Assembly (NCBI RefSeq): GCF_008520305.1 | Contig: NZ_ML703263.1 | Coordinates: 276,100-340,099, forward strand | Reading direction: 5' to 3' | Length of the DNA: 64,000 bases | Origin: Mesorhizobium sp. SARCC-RB16n | Lineage (GTDB): Bacteria > Pseudomonadota > Alphaproteobacteria > Rhizobiales > Rhizobiaceae | Shown here: in pieces, positions 46,652 to 56,481 of the stretch | Layout of the letters: every line of letters starts with the position of its first letter | How positions within the stretch are numbered: the first letter of the stretch is position 1 | Notes under the pieces: model-generated | What the model saw: the letters and a program-made list of their open reading frames with translations, nothing else | Database searches by the model: none | What the model was told of the DNA's origin: nothing | Translations under genes and position numbers: made by a program

Positions 46652-48565
46652 TCAGGCGCGCTGGGCACGGACTGTATGGCCGAGGGCCGTGAAAACGGTG
46701 CGCACTATGCCGGCGGCGTCGAGGCCGGCGTCGGCATACATCTTCTCCGGCTTGGCGTGGTCGGTGAAGGCGTCCGGCAGCACCAGCGGGCGTACCTTCA
46801 GGCCGCTCTCCAGTAGTCCTTCATGGGCAAGGAACTGCAGCACATGGCTGGCGAAGCCGCCGACGGCGCCCTCCTCCACCGTGACCAGAACCTCGTGCGA
46901 GCGGGCCAACCGGCGGATCAGGTCCTCGTCGAGCGGCTTGGCGAAGCGGGCATCGGCAACCGTGGTGGAGAGCCCGGCCGCGCCGAGTTCCTCGGCGGCG
47001 GCAAGGCAATCCTGCAGCCTTGTGCCGAAGGACAGCAGGGCGACCTTGCTGCCTTCCCGGACGATGCGGCCTTTGCCGATCTCGAGAACCGAGCCGCGCT
47101 CCGGCATGTCGACGCCGACGCCATTGCCGCGCGGATAACGGAAGGCGATCGGGCCGTCATCGTAGCTGGCGGCCGTGCGCACCATGTGGCGCAGTTCCGC
47201 CTCGTCGGCCGCCGCCATGATGACGAAACCCGGCAATGAGGCCAGGAAGGTGGTGTCGAAGGCACCACAATGGGTGGCGCCGTCGGCGCCGACATAGCCG
47301 GCGCGGTCGATGGGAAAACGCACCGGCAATTTCTGGATAGCCACGTCGTGCACGACCTGGTCGTAGGCACGCTGCAGGAAGGTCGAATAGATCGCCGCGA
47401 ACGGCTTATAGCCTTCCGTGGCGAGGCCGGCGGCGAAGGTGACCGCATGCTGCTCGGCGATGCCGACATCGAACGTCCTGGCCGGAAACACTTCGCCAAA
47501 CAGGTCGAGGCCGGTGCCGCTCGGCATGGCGGCGGTGACGGCGACGATGCGATCGTCCTCGCGGCCCTCCTGGATCAGGCTTTCGGCGAATACCTTGGTG
47601 TAGGCTGGTGCGTTGGCCGGCGCCTTGGCCTGCGTTCCTGTGATGACATCGAACTTGTTGACGCCGTGATACTTGTCGGCGGCGGCTTCCGCCGGCGCAT
47701 AGCCCTTGCCCTTCTGGGTCACGACATGGATCAGCACCGGACCCTTGCCGTTGTCGCGGACATTTTTCAGGACCGGAATCAGATGCTCCAGATTGTGACC
47801 ATCGATGGGGCCGATGTGATAGAAGCCGAGTTCCTCGAACAAAGTGCCGCCGGTGACGTAGCCGCGCGCATGCTCGACCGCGCGGGTGATGGCTCGATCG
47901 GCCCGCTTGCCGAGATAGGAGGTCAGCTTCTTGCCGAAGTCGCGCAGGCCGACATAGGTCTTGCCGGAAGCCAGGCGCGCCAGATAGGCGCTCATGGCGC
48001 CGGTCGGCGGGGCGATCGACATATCGTTGTCGTTGAGGATGACGATGAGACGGGCATCGAGCGCGCCGGCATTGTTCATCGCCTCATAGGCCATGCCGGC
48101 GGACATGGCGCCGTCCCCGATGACGGAAATGACATTGTTGCGGCGGCCTGCGAGGTCGCGGGCGGCGGCCATGCCGAGGCCGGCCGATATCGATGTCGAG
48201 GAGTGGGCGGCGCCGAACGGGTCGTATTCGCTCTCGGCCCGGCGGGTGAAGCCCGACAAGCCGCCTTCCTGGCGCAAGGTGCGGATGCGGTCCCGGCGTC
48301 CGGTCAGGATCTTATGCGGATAGGCTTGGTGGCCGACATCCCAGATCAGCCGGTCGTCAGGTGTGTTGAAGACATAATGCAGCGCCACCGTCAGTTCGAC
48401 CACGCCAAGCCCGGCACCGAGATGGCCGCCCGTGTGGGAGACAGCATCGACCAGTTCGGCGCGCAGCTCGGACGCCAGTTGCGGCAATTCGCTTTCGGCA
48501 AGTGTGCGCAGGTCCGCAGGGATGCGGACCTTGTCGAGAAGCGGCGTATGCGGCGTTGCGTTCAC
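46652..48565 (-). CDS. dxs: 1-deoxy-D-xylulose-5-phosphate synthase
   Basis: 637 residues. First enzyme of the MEP isoprenoid route, condensing pyruvate and glyceraldehyde 3-phosphate with thiamine diphosphate. The ThDP/Mg motif is [18 protein letters not shown] (residues about 150-170), and the transketolase-type pyrimidine-binding region includes F-A-A-G-L-A and [14 protein letters not shown]-x-G-H-L-G-A-x-L-G near the N terminus is also present. It also supplies the precursor for thiamine and pyridoxal in many bacteria; here PLP-salvage gene pdxH is elsewhere in the window. Confidence 0.98.
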   Translation of the reverse strand: MNATPHTPLLDKVRIPADLRTLAESELPQLASELRAELVDAVSHTGGHLGAGLGVVELTVALHYVFNTPDDRLIWDVGHQAYPHKILTGRRDRIRTLRQEGGLSGFTRRAESEYDPFGAAHSSTSISAGLGMAAARDLAGRRNNVISVIGDGAMSAGMAYEAMNNAGALDARLIVILNDNDMSIAPPTGAMSAYLARLASGKTYVGLRDFGKKLTSYLGKRADRAITRAVEHARGYVTGGTLFEELGFYHIGPIDGHNLEHLIPVLKNVRDNGKGPVLIHVVTQKGKGYAPAEAAADKYHGVNKFDVITGTQAKAPANAPAYTKVFAESLIQEGREDDRIVAVTAAMPSGTGLDLFGEVFPARTFDVGIAEQHAVTFAAGLATEGYKPFAAIYSTFLQRAYDQVVHDVAIQKLPVRFPIDRAGYVGADGATHCGAFDTTFLASLPGFVIMAAADEAELRHMVRTAASYDDGPIAFRYPRGNGVGVDMPERGSVLEIGKGRIVREGSKVALLSFGTRLQDCLAAAEELGAAGLSTTVADARFAKPLDEDLIRRLARSHEVLVTVEEGAVGGFASHVLQFLAHEGLLESGLKVRPLVLPDAFTDHAKPEKMYADAGLDAAGIVRTVFTALGHTVRAQRA

Positions 48566-48669
48566 GGTTAGGCCTGCTCGGGCTTTCTGTTCATCGGCGG
48601 GATAGGCCGCCGGCCGGCGAAAGTAAATGCGTGTCGGTGACGCGGCCGGTCAGCCCCTCACCGACCCGC

Positions 48670-49590
48670 TCAGCCTTCCGGCAGCGGGATGAATTCTTTC
48701 TCATCGCCGGGAACGATATCGAAGCGGCCGGTCTTCCATTCCTGCTTGGCTTGCTCGATGCGCTCCTTGGACGACGAGACGAAATTCCACCAGATGTAGC
48801 GCTGCGAACCGAGCGAGGCGCCGCCGAACAGCATGAAATGCGCATCCGTCGGCGACGATATGACGATCTCGTCGCCAGGCCGGAACACCAGCAGCCGTTC
48901 GGCCGGAAAGACGTCGCCTGAAATCGAAACCTCGCCCTCCAGCGTGTAGATGGCGCGCTCTTCCGCATCGGCCGGGATCTTGACGCTGGCACCGGGCGCC
49001 AGCCGCAAATCAGCGTAGAGCGTTTCGGAATCCGCCCGTACCGGCGATCGCAGTCCCTGGAAATCACCAATGACCACGCGTCCGCTGACGCCTTCGGCAT
49101 CGATTTCGGGGAGCCGCAGCGCCGCCGTGTTCTCGAACACCGGCGCAACCTCTTCCTTGCCGTCCGGCAGAGCCAACCAGGTCTGCAGGCCGGAGATCGA
49201 CATCGGCGCGCCGCGCAATTCCTGCGGCGTGCGCTCGGAGTGGACGATGCCGCGGCCTGCGGTCATCAGATTCACGTCGCCGGGTTCTATCACCATTTCG
49301 GTGCCGAGCGAATCGCGGTGCCTGATCTTGCCGTCGAACAGATAGGTCACGGTCGACAGGCCGATATGCGGGTGCGGTCGAACATCGAGCGCCTGGCCCG
49401 CCCTCAGGATAGCCGGACCCATACGGTCGAAGAAGATGAACGGCCCGACCAGCCGCCTCTTGGCGGTCGGCAAGGCGCGGCGCACCTCGAAGCCACCAAT
49501 ATCCTTGGCGTTGGGTATGACCATCAGCTCGATCTGGTCGCTGGCGAAGGCATCGCCGGCCTCAGGGTCTTTCCCCGGGAAGAAGCTCAT
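48670..49590 (-). CDS. Pirin family protein
   Basis: 306 residues, a bicupin. The metal site is kept: P-H-P-H-I-G-L-S-T-V-T-Y (two His), and M-T-A-G-R-G-I-V-H-S-E-R (His and Glu). V-G-P-F-I-F-F-D-R-M-G-P is the family's N-terminal signature. The C-terminal cupin has no metal residues. Bacterial pirins include quercetinases and regulators of pyruvate dehydrogenase, and the substrate cannot be inferred here. It stands between DUF2277 and dxs, an insertion into the xseB-dxs neighbourhood usual in the order. Confidence 0.95.
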   Translation of the reverse strand: MSFFPGKDPEAGDAFASDQIELMVIPNAKDIGGFEVRRALPTAKRRLVGPFIFFDRMGPAILRAGQALDVRPHPHIGLSTVTYLFDGKIRHRDSLGTEMVIEPGDVNLMTAGRGIVHSERTPQELRGAPMSISGLQTWLALPDGKEEVAPVFENTAALRLPEIDAEGVSGRVVIGDFQGLRSPVRADSETLYADLRLAPGASVKIPADAEERAIYTLEGEVSISGDVFPAERLLVFRPGDEIVISSPTDAHFMLFGGASLGSQRYIWWNFVSSSKERIEQAKQEWKTGRFDIVPGDEKEFIPLPEG

Positions 49591-49630
49591 GAACTCTCCT
49601 CATCAGCGATCGATGGCCGCATTGGACTTA

Positions 49631-49897
49631 TCAGGCGAACCGGATTGCCGCCTTTGCTCTTAACTTGGCCGCCACCTCTTCGCGATTGCGCGGATGCTGG
49701 TGGGTTTCGAGGGAATCAAGCAATTCGCGTGCGGATGCCGCGATGGCTTCGACCGCATGATCGAACGCGTGCTGGTTCTTGGCGGAAGGCCGCGTCGTGC
49801 CGCTCAGCTTGCGGACAAACTGGAGTGCCGCGTCACGGACTTCGTCATTCGTTGCCGGCGGATCAAAATTGAACAGGGTCTTGATGTTTCTGCACAT
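49631..49897 (-). CDS. DUF2277 family small protein
   Basis: 88 residues beginning M-C-R-N-I-K-T-L-F-N-F-x-P-P-A-T, which is the diagnostic DUF2277 N terminus, followed by an amphipathic helix V-R-D-A-A-L-Q-F-V-R-K-L-S-G-T-x-x-P-S and a basic tail. It is a cytoplasmic protein of unknown function. Transcribed with pirin (40-base gap) is likely. Confidence 0.93.
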   Translation of the reverse strand: MCRNIKTLFNFDPPATNDEVRDAALQFVRKLSGTTRPSAKNQHAFDHAVEAIAASARELLDSLETHQHPRNREEVAAKLRAKAAIRFA

Positions 49898-49991
49898 CGC
49901 TTCCGTATCTCCCTCTTGTCCGTTTCAATCGGGACGAACCCGTATCCTCAATCATGATCGTGTCCAAAAATCGGTAAGGCTGCTCCAGGGC

Positions 49992-50246
49992 TCAGTCCGC
50001 GTCGAGCGGCTCGGTTCCAACCGGCTTGCCGTCGCGCGACAGCCTGATCTTCTCGACCTTGTCCTCGGCGGCCTTCAGCAGCCGGTCGCAATGCGCCTTC
50101 AGTGCCTCGCCGCGCTCGTAGATCCGGATCGACTGGTCGAGCGGGACGTCGCCACGCTCCAGATCATCGACGATCTTCTCCAGCGCGTCGAGTGCCTGTT
50201 CGAAGCTCATCGCCTTGACGTCTTCGTTGATCTCACCAGTCATCAT
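49992..50246 (-). CDS. xseB: Exodeoxyribonuclease VII small subunit
   Basis: 84 residues, the usual size. Pattern [24 protein letters not shown] and Y-E-R-G-E-A-L-K-x-H-C-x-x-L-L are the XseB signatures. The protein is a coiled-coil regulatory subunit that wraps the XseA nuclease and prevents toxicity. A second ATG follows the first directly. It starts directly after the stop of the deacetylase gene, with AAAGGA as ribosome site inside the end of that gene. xseA is not in the window. Confidence 0.96.
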   Translation of the reverse strand: MMTGEINEDVKAMSFEQALDALEKIVDDLERGDVPLDQSIRIYERGEALKAHCDRLLKAAEDKVEKIRLSRDGKPVGTEPLDAD

Positions 50247-51173
<927 letters not shown>

Positions 51174-51573
51174 GTCCCCTATCTAGTGCCCCGGTGCCGT
51201 GATGGCCATGCGTTGCGGCCCGATCGCTGGGGAAAATCGAACCTGCGTCCATTCATGTCGCTGCGGGCATTGGCGCCGCCAGCACTTCGGCGTAAGATTG
51301 CCGCTACTGCCTGGTGCCTGCGAAAGCGGGAGAATCGGGAACACGGTTTAACGCCGTGGCGTGCCCAACGCTGTGAGGGGGACCGCGCCGGTAAATGCCA
51401 CTGTCGATGACGGGAAGGCACCGGACGCGGGTTGATCCCGAGCCAGAAGACCGGCCTGGCAGGCATCGTCATCCGCATGGTCAGGCGGATGATATCAGAG
51501 CGGCGTGCATTCTCTTGGACGCACAAAGTACGCTCTGAGAATTTGAACTGCTGCAATCGCAAGGGGACAAGCG
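51174..51573. other. 400-base divergent region between the deacetylase and bluB genes
   Basis: No protein-coding gene found. The plus-strand half holds the cobalamin riboswitch at 51307-51463; about 110 bases between it and the bluB start form the expression platform. The left 130 bases should hold the promoter of the deacetylase-xseB operon. Confidence 0.6.
51307..51463 (+). promoter_or_regulatory. Cobalamin (adenosylcobalamin) riboswitch upstream of bluB
   Basis: Conserved blocks in order: ctgcctggtgcc (P1 5' side and G-G-T-G-C-C) from 51307, aatcgggaacacgg near 51332-51346, gcccaacgctgtgag near 51363-51377, gccactg near 51397-51403, gggaaggc near 51412-51419, and the B12 box agccagaagaccggcc at 51441-51456. 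P1 closes with ggcagg at 51458-51463. These match the cobalamin riboswitch consensus closely. High B12 is expected to shut down expression of bluB, whose product makes the lower ligand of the vitamin. Confidence 0.95.
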
Positions 51574-52464
51574 ATGCCGGAAGCCATGACCGCTCCTGTG
51601 GGCGACGGATTTGATCAGGTAGCGCGCGACGCGGTTTACCGCGCCATGTTCACGCGGCGCGACGTGCGCAGCCATTTTACATCGGAAGCGATCGACGACG
51701 ACGTACTGGCGCGGCTGCTGCTTGCCGCCCATCACGCGCCATCCGTCGGCTTCATGCAGCCTTGGAATTTCATCATCATTCGCAACGCCGCGCGGCGGGC
51801 AGAGGTGCGCGACCTGTTCCTTGCCGCGCGCGAACAGGAACTGCCTGAAATCGAGGCAGAACGGCAGGCGCTCTACCGCAAGCTGAAACTGGAAGGCATC
51901 TGCGAAAGCGCGCTCAACATCTGCATCACCTGCGACCGCGAGCGCTCGAAAGGCTCGCCGCTGGGGCGCTGGCACAATCCGGAAATGGATCTCTACAGCA
52001 CGGTCTGCGCGGTGCAGAATTTCTGGCTCGCGGCACGCGCCGAGGGCGTCGGCGTCGGCTGGGTCAGTATCATCGAGGCGCAAGCGTTGAAACGTCTGCT
52101 GGCCGTTCCCGACCACGTGACGCCGATCGCCTATCTTTGCGTCGGTCGGGTTTCGCAATTCGCACCGAAACCGGACCTCGAAACGCATGGCTGGGGCCGG
52201 CGGCTGCCGCTGTCCGACCTGATCATGAGCGAGACGTTTTGCGGCCAGGGTGAGGCACCGCTCAAATCGACGGTTGCCCGCCTCAACAGCGTCGCTGCGC
52301 CCGCCGTCCCCGTCGATCAGCGCGTCGCGCCGGCCGTGCCCCAGCGCGAACCGTCGAAGGTGGAGAGCGCCTTGTCCTTGAGTTCCCGGAACTTCGACGA
52401 GGCTTCGGCCAGCCTGGCGTCCCAGGCGGGGTCGGGCACCTGGCCCTCGATGGTCTTGAAATAG
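51574..52464 (+). CDS. bluB: 5,6-dimethylbenzimidazole synthase BluB, with C-terminal extension
   Basis: 296 residues, against about 220-230 for characterised BluB. It cuts FMNH2 with oxygen to give dimethylbenzimidazole, the lower ligand of cobalamin. The flavin-reductase-like fold carries R-R-D-V-R-S-H-F, H-H-A-P-S-V-G-F-M-Q-P-W-N (FMN-binding), L-G-R-W-H-N-P-E-M-D-x-Y-S and G-V-G-V-G-W-V-S. Similarity ends near residue 225; the last 60-70 residues are low in family similarity and are antisense to the end of the opposing membrane-protein gene (148-base overlap). The gene is under the upstream cobalamin riboswitch. Confidence 0.95.
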   Translation: MPEAMTAPVGDGFDQVARDAVYRAMFTRRDVRSHFTSEAIDDDVLARLLLAAHHAPSVGFMQPWNFIIIRNAARRAEVRDLFLAAREQELPEIEAERQALYRKLKLEGICESALNICITCDRERSKGSPLGRWHNPEMDLYSTVCAVQNFWLAARAEGVGVGWVSIIEAQALKRLLAVPDHVTPIAYLCVGRVSQFAPKPDLETHGWGRRLPLSDLIMSETFCGQGEAPLKSTVARLNSVAAPAVPVDQRVAPAVPQREPSKVESALSLSSRNFDEASASLASQAGSGTWPSMVLK

Positions 52465-53300
52465 ACCTGCATCAGGCACGCGATGGCGAACGGCTCGATG
52501 AAAGCCGCCTTGAAAGCCCAGGCAAAGACGATGGCGAGAACGAAGGCCCAGCCCGCGAGCTGCCCTGGCATGAGGTAAAGAATAGCAGCTGCCGGAGCCA
52601 GCATCAGCAGGAAGATGACGAAGGAGACGCCCCACATGATGACCGCCAGCCAGACCGCGTTCTTGACCATGGTCTTGCCGTTCTGGGCGTAGAGCACGAC
52701 GCCTTGTCGTGCCGTCTCGAAGGGCGAGGACGAATTGATGCGGATGTTGTAGCCGAGGATGATCTCGTCGACATAGGTCAGCGACAAGCGGATCACCGTG
52801 TTGAGGAACGAGACCAGGCCGCTCAGGCCGGGGATGGGCAGAAAGGCCGCGACGCCGCCCAGCAGGCCGGTGATGGCGCGGATGGCGCCCTTGACCAATT
52901 GGTCGACGACGAAAAGGATGTTCGCCTCGGCAAAACGCTCGGTCACAACCTCTTTTGCGTAGGCGATCTGGTTCTGGCCGTCGGGAACGTCATGGCCGTC
53001 GATCAGATGCACCATGACAGCGATGTGACCTGCCTTGACGACGTAGAGGATGTATTCGCGGATCCAGTAGACGGCGATCGAGACGAGGCCGAAACCGACC
53101 ACGCCGCCCCACATGGCAAAGGACAACGGTCCGTCGGGATCGGCGGAGATATGGCCGACGCCGTAGCCGACCGAGGCACCGGTGCCGGTGGCCATGATGT
53201 AGGCCAGCGTGATGCCGAAATAGACGATCATGCGAAAGACAATGAAAGGCCAGGTCCTGATCATGATGGACACCGACCTGCCGATCTCGAAATCCCACAT
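52317..53300 (-). CDS. Polytopic membrane protein of unknown function
   Basis: 327 residues. Five to six hydrophobic helices: about 15-38, 60-85, 130-160, 205-230 and 240-270. Basic and polar segments between them include a G-H-D-V-P-D-G-Q-N-Q-I-x-Y-A-K loop and a conserved-looking V-D-E-I-I-L-G-Y-N-I-R-I-N. The tail after 285 is soluble. I recognise no named family; similar proteins exist in Rhizobiales as hypothetical membrane proteins. The 3' end overlaps the extended bluB frame. No operon partner: TetR starts 700 bases away on the same strand and its stop lies 90 bases upstream. Confidence 0.78.
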   Translation of the reverse strand: MWDFEIGRSVSIMIRTWPFIVFRMIVYFGITLAYIMATGTGASVGYGVGHISADPDGPLSFAMWGGVVGFGLVSIAVYWIREYILYVVKAGHIAVMVHLIDGHDVPDGQNQIAYAKEVVTERFAEANILFVVDQLVKGAIRAITGLLGGVAAFLPIPGLSGLVSFLNTVIRLSLTYVDEIILGYNIRINSSSPFETARQGVVLYAQNGKTMVKNAVWLAVIMWGVSFVIFLLMLAPAAAILYLMPGQLAGWAFVLAIVFAWAFKAAFIEPFAIACLMQVYFKTIEGQVPDPAWDARLAEASSKFRELKDKALSTFDGSRWGTAGATR

Positions 53301-53390
53301 GCCCCGAATCTCCCCTCAGAGATGGCTGCGGAGGATGCGCTCAAACCGGCTATTGTCAATTGCAGGCGGTGGCGGAAGCGCCACGGTAGC

Positions 53391-53999
53391 TCAGTTTGGC
53401 CGCGCCTCCGGCTTCTCGAGCAGGCCCTCGAGCAATTGCTTGAACGCTGCCACCACCATCTTCGACGTCGCTTCGGGGTCTTCCGAATTGGCGATCCGTT
53501 GCGCCGCCTGACTGCTTGCCCCGTTGATCAGCCGTGCGGCCGTCTCCGGATCGAGGCCGGGGACGACCACCCCTTCCCCCTGCAGCGCGGTCAGATGATC
53601 GGTCATTGAACCGACGCAAGCATTGGCATTCGACCATTGCGCCGGGTCGCCCAGCACGGCCGGACCGTCCCGGAACATGATGCGCTGGATTTCCGGCTCC
53701 AGCGCCATCTCGATATAGGTCGTGCATTCGTCGACGAAATGCTGCCAGCGGGTCGGCGCCCGCGAAGCGACCTCATTCACCCGGGCGGCCATTTCCGCGT
53801 CGATTTCGGCGATGACCGCTTCCAGCAGTCCCTTCTTGTCGCCGAAGTGATGATAGAGAGCGCCGCGCGTCAGGCCTGCCGATGCGGTGAAATCGTCCAT
53901 CGACGCTTCGGCGTAACCAACGGTGCCGAAAGCCTGGCGGGCCGCGGCGATAAGCTTGGAACGCGTCTCGGCGATCATCTCCTTGCGGGGTCTGTGCAT
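53391..53999 (-). CDS. TetR-family transcriptional regulator
   Basis: 202 residues. The N-terminal helix-turn-helix is typical: R-S-K-L-I-A-A-A-R-Q-A-F-G-T-V-G-Y, then A-G-L-T-R-G-A-L-Y-H-H-F-G-D-K-K-G-L-L. The C-terminal ligand domain is diverse, with no clue to the inducer. The gene is divergent from an MFS exporter with 119 bases between starts. That space contains three copies of one 15-bp palindrome, the probable operator, so this protein should repress itself and the transporter. Confidence 0.95.
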   Translation of the reverse strand: MHRPRKEMIAETRSKLIAAARQAFGTVGYAEASMDDFTASAGLTRGALYHHFGDKKGLLEAVIAEIDAEMAARVNEVASRAPTRWQHFVDECTTYIEMALEPEIQRIMFRDGPAVLGDPAQWSNANACVGSMTDHLTALQGEGVVVPGLDPETAARLINGASSQAAQRIANSEDPEATSKMVVAAFKQLLEGLLEKPEARPN

Positions 54000-54015
54000 A
54001 TTCCTGGCCTATCTA

Positions 54016-54082
54016 CATACGCGCCGTATGCCAATTAACATACGCGACGTATGATCTATCTGATCCTCATACGCTTCGTATG
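54016..54082. promoter_or_regulatory. Three copies of a 15-bp palindrome, probable TetR operator
   Basis: CATACG-N3-CGTATG occurs at 54016-54030 (N3=CGC), 54039-54053 (N3=CGA) and 54068-54082 (N3=CTT). All 12 arm bases are identical in the three copies. Start-to-start spacings are 23 and 29 bases. They lie between the divergent starts of the TetR gene (53999) and the MFS gene (54119). Confidence 0.85.
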
Positions 54083-54118
54083 TAATTGCCGAATCGCCCC
54101 TTGTCGAGGAACAGGATC

Positions 54119-55339
54119 ATGCAAAACCCCTACTCGGAAATCTTCCGCGCCCCCGGAGCCAAGGGATTTGCCGCCGCCGGCTTCATGGCGCGCCTGCCGA
54201 TCGCCATGGCGCCGATCGGCATCGTGGCGATGCTGTCGCAGACGCGTGGCGAATACTGGCTGGCGGGCGCGGTTTCCGCGACATTCGCGTTGACCAACGC
54301 TTTCCTGGCGCCACAGATATCGAGGCTGGTGGACCGCCTTGGCCAGATGGGGGTTGTCGTACCCACCACCATTGTCTCCGTGCTTGCATTCGCGGTCCTG
54401 ATCGCGTCGGCCAATCAGGACTGGCCGGTATGGACGCTGTTCGTGTCGGCATTGCTGGCGGCGGCGATGCCGAGCATGCCGGCGATGGTGCGGGCGCGCT
54501 GGACCGAGATCTTCCGGGGCCGGCCCGAGATGAACACCGCCTTCGCCTTCGAGTCGGCGGCGGATGAACTGGTTTACATCGCCGGCGCATCGCTGTCGGT
54601 AGGCCTCAGTGCCGCGCTGTTCCCGGAAGCGGGTATGCTGGTCAGCACGCTGTTCCTCGCCCTGGGCTCGACAGCCTTTATCCTGCAGCGTTCGACCGAA
54701 CCGCAAGTGCGGCCGGTGGACCATGGCTCAACCGGCTCGGCAATCCGCCTGGGACCGGTTCAAATCATTACCTTCGCCATGATCTTCATCGGCGCGACGT
54801 TCGCGACGACGGAGGTAAGCACGGTGGCGATCACCAAGGAACTCGGCCAGCCGGGCGCCGCAAGTCTCGTCATCGGCGTCTATGCGCTGGGGTCCTTCGT
54901 GCTCGGCATCATCATCGGCGCGCTCAACCTGAAGGCACCGCTACAGCGCCAACTTGCCATCGCGGTCGCCTTGCTCGCGCTCGGCACGCTGCTGCCGCTC
55001 ACCGCTGGTACCGTGCCCGTGCTCGCGCTGACTGTCTTTCTCAGCGGCGTGACGATCTCGCCGACCTTTATCACCGCCTTCGGCCTGATCGAACGGCATG
55101 TGCCTGAAACGATGCTGACCGAAGGCATCACCTGGGTGACGACCGGCATCGGCATCGGCATGGCGCTGGGCTCCTTCGCCGCCGGCGCGGTGGTGGATGC
55201 GTTCGGCGCCCAGAACGGGTTCTGGGTTTCAGCGGCGTCAGGCCTTATCGCACTGGTCACGGTGTTGCTCGGCCAGCGCAGCCTTGCCACCCACAAATGC
55301 GAGCTGGAAGGATGCGAGGCGGCAATCCCGGCCGAGTGA
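54119..55339 (+). CDS. MFS transporter, probable drug or metabolite exporter
   Basis: 406 residues from ATG 54119 (GAGGAACAGG upstream). Twelve hydrophobic helices in two groups of six; helix 2-3 loop has R-L-V-D-R-L-G-Q, the family's G-x-x-x-D-R/K-x-G-R motif in degraded form. The C-terminal soluble tail contains C-E-L-E-G-C. Paired divergently with a TetR repressor and its operators, an efflux role is likely, but the substrate is unknown. It is followed 19 bases later by the converging ribB gene. Confidence 0.9.
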   Translation: MQNPYSEIFRAPGAKGFAAAGFMARLPIAMAPIGIVAMLSQTRGEYWLAGAVSATFALTNAFLAPQISRLVDRLGQMGVVVPTTIVSVLAFAVLIASANQDWPVWTLFVSALLAAAMPSMPAMVRARWTEIFRGRPEMNTAFAFESAADELVYIAGASLSVGLSAALFPEAGMLVSTLFLALGSTAFILQRSTEPQVRPVDHGSTGSAIRLGPVQIITFAMIFIGATFATTEVSTVAITKELGQPGAASLVIGVYALGSFVLGIIIGALNLKAPLQRQLAIAVALLALGTLLPLTAGTVPVLALTVFLSGVTISPTFITAFGLIERHVPETMLTEGITWVTTGIGIGMALGSFAAGAVVDAFGAQNGFWVSAASGLIALVTVLLGQRSLATHKCELEGCEAAIPAE

Positions 55340-55358
55340 CAGCCAGGATTTGTTGAGC

Positions 55359-56459
55359 TCAAATAATCTCGGTCTTGGCGATATGAATGCCAAAACCCTC
55401 GAGACCGACATAATGCCGCTCGCGCGAGGCGATCAGGTTGATCGAGGAAATGCCGAGATCCTTCAGGATCTGGGCGCCGAGGCCGATCTCGCGCCATTCG
55501 CTCTCGCGCCGGCGCGCCTCTTCATGGTCCTCGCGATCGCCTGGCGCCGGTCGGTTGCGCTCCTGGTGAGCGACGCCGACCGAGCCCTCGCGTAGATAGA
55601 CGATGACGCCGCGCTTGCGCTCGCCCATCGCCTTCATGATGCCGTCGAGCCGGTGGCTGGTGCCGAACACGTCGGTCACCACATCCTCCGAATGCAGCCG
55701 CACCGGCACGTCCTCTCCGTCGCGAATATCGCCGAACACAATGGCGACATGATGCATCGTGTCCCAGGGCAGCGTGTAGGTGAAGACCTGCGCCTTGCCG
55801 CCAAGCGTGTCGATCTCCGAGCACGCCACGCGTTCGACCAGCGTTTCCTTGCGTTGCCGATAGGCGATGAGATCGGCGACCGAGACTTGCTTGAGACCAT
55901 GCTCCTCGGCAAAGGCAGCGACCTGCGGGCCGCGCTTGACGGTGCCGTCGTCGTTGACCAGTTCCGAGATCACGCCGATCGGCGGTAGGCCGGCAAGTTT
56001 GCAGAGGTCGACCGCGGCCTCGGTATGGCCCGAGCGCATCAAGACGCCGCCTTCGCGCGCAATGAGCGGGAAGATATGGCCGGGGCGGACGAAATCCGAA
56101 GCGCCGACATTGCCGTTGGCAAGGTTGCGCACGGTCAGCGTGCGGTCGTCGGCCGAAATGCCTGTCGTCGTGCCATGCTTGAAATCAACGCTGACGGTAA
56201 AGGCGGTGGTGTGGGCCGAATCATTGTCGGCCACCATCGGCTGCAGATTGAGCCGCTTGGCTTCCTCGCGCGGCATCGGCGTGCAGACGATGCCCGACGT
56301 GTTGCGCACGATGAAGGCCATTTTCTCCGGCGTGCAGTGGACGGCGGCGACGATCAGGTCGCCCTCGTTCTCGCGCCCGTCATCATCCATGACGACGACG
56401 ATCTCGCCGCGTTCGAAGGCACGGATTGCTTCGACGATCTTCTTCTGGTCGTAAGGCAT
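55359..56459 (-). CDS. ribB: 3,4-dihydroxy-2-butanone-4-phosphate synthase with degenerate GTP cyclohydrolase II domain
   Basis: 366 residues. The N-terminal RibB domain is complete: D-D-D-G-R-E-N-E-G-D-L (Mg site), H-G-T-T-T-G-I-S-A-x-D-R and the R-S-G-H-T-E-A-A-V-D-L motif. The C-terminal GTP cyclohydrolase II-like domain has lost the zinc cysteines: where active enzymes read H-S-E-C-L-T-G-D-x-F-x-S-x-R-C-D-C-G this one reads H-S-E-D-V-V-T-D-V-F-G-T-S-H-R-L-D-G. So only the butanone-phosphate synthase step of riboflavin synthesis is expected. No FMN riboswitch was found upstream. Confidence 0.95.
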   Translation of the reverse strand: MPYDQKKIVEAIRAFERGEIVVVMDDDGRENEGDLIVAAVHCTPEKMAFIVRNTSGIVCTPMPREEAKRLNLQPMVADNDSAHTTAFTVSVDFKHGTTTGISADDRTLTVRNLANGNVGASDFVRPGHIFPLIAREGGVLMRSGHTEAAVDLCKLAGLPPIGVISELVNDDGTVKRGPQVAAFAEEHGLKQVSVADLIAYRQRKETLVERVACSEIDTLGGKAQVFTYTLPWDTMHHVAIVFGDIRDGEDVPVRLHSEDVVTDVFGTSHRLDGIMKAMGERKRGVIVYLREGSVGVAHQERNRPAPGDREDHEEARRRESEWREIGLGAQILKDLGISSINLIASRERHYVGLEGFGIHIAKTEII

Positions 56460-56481
56460 GAAGTGCTCGTTTCACTCGCAA

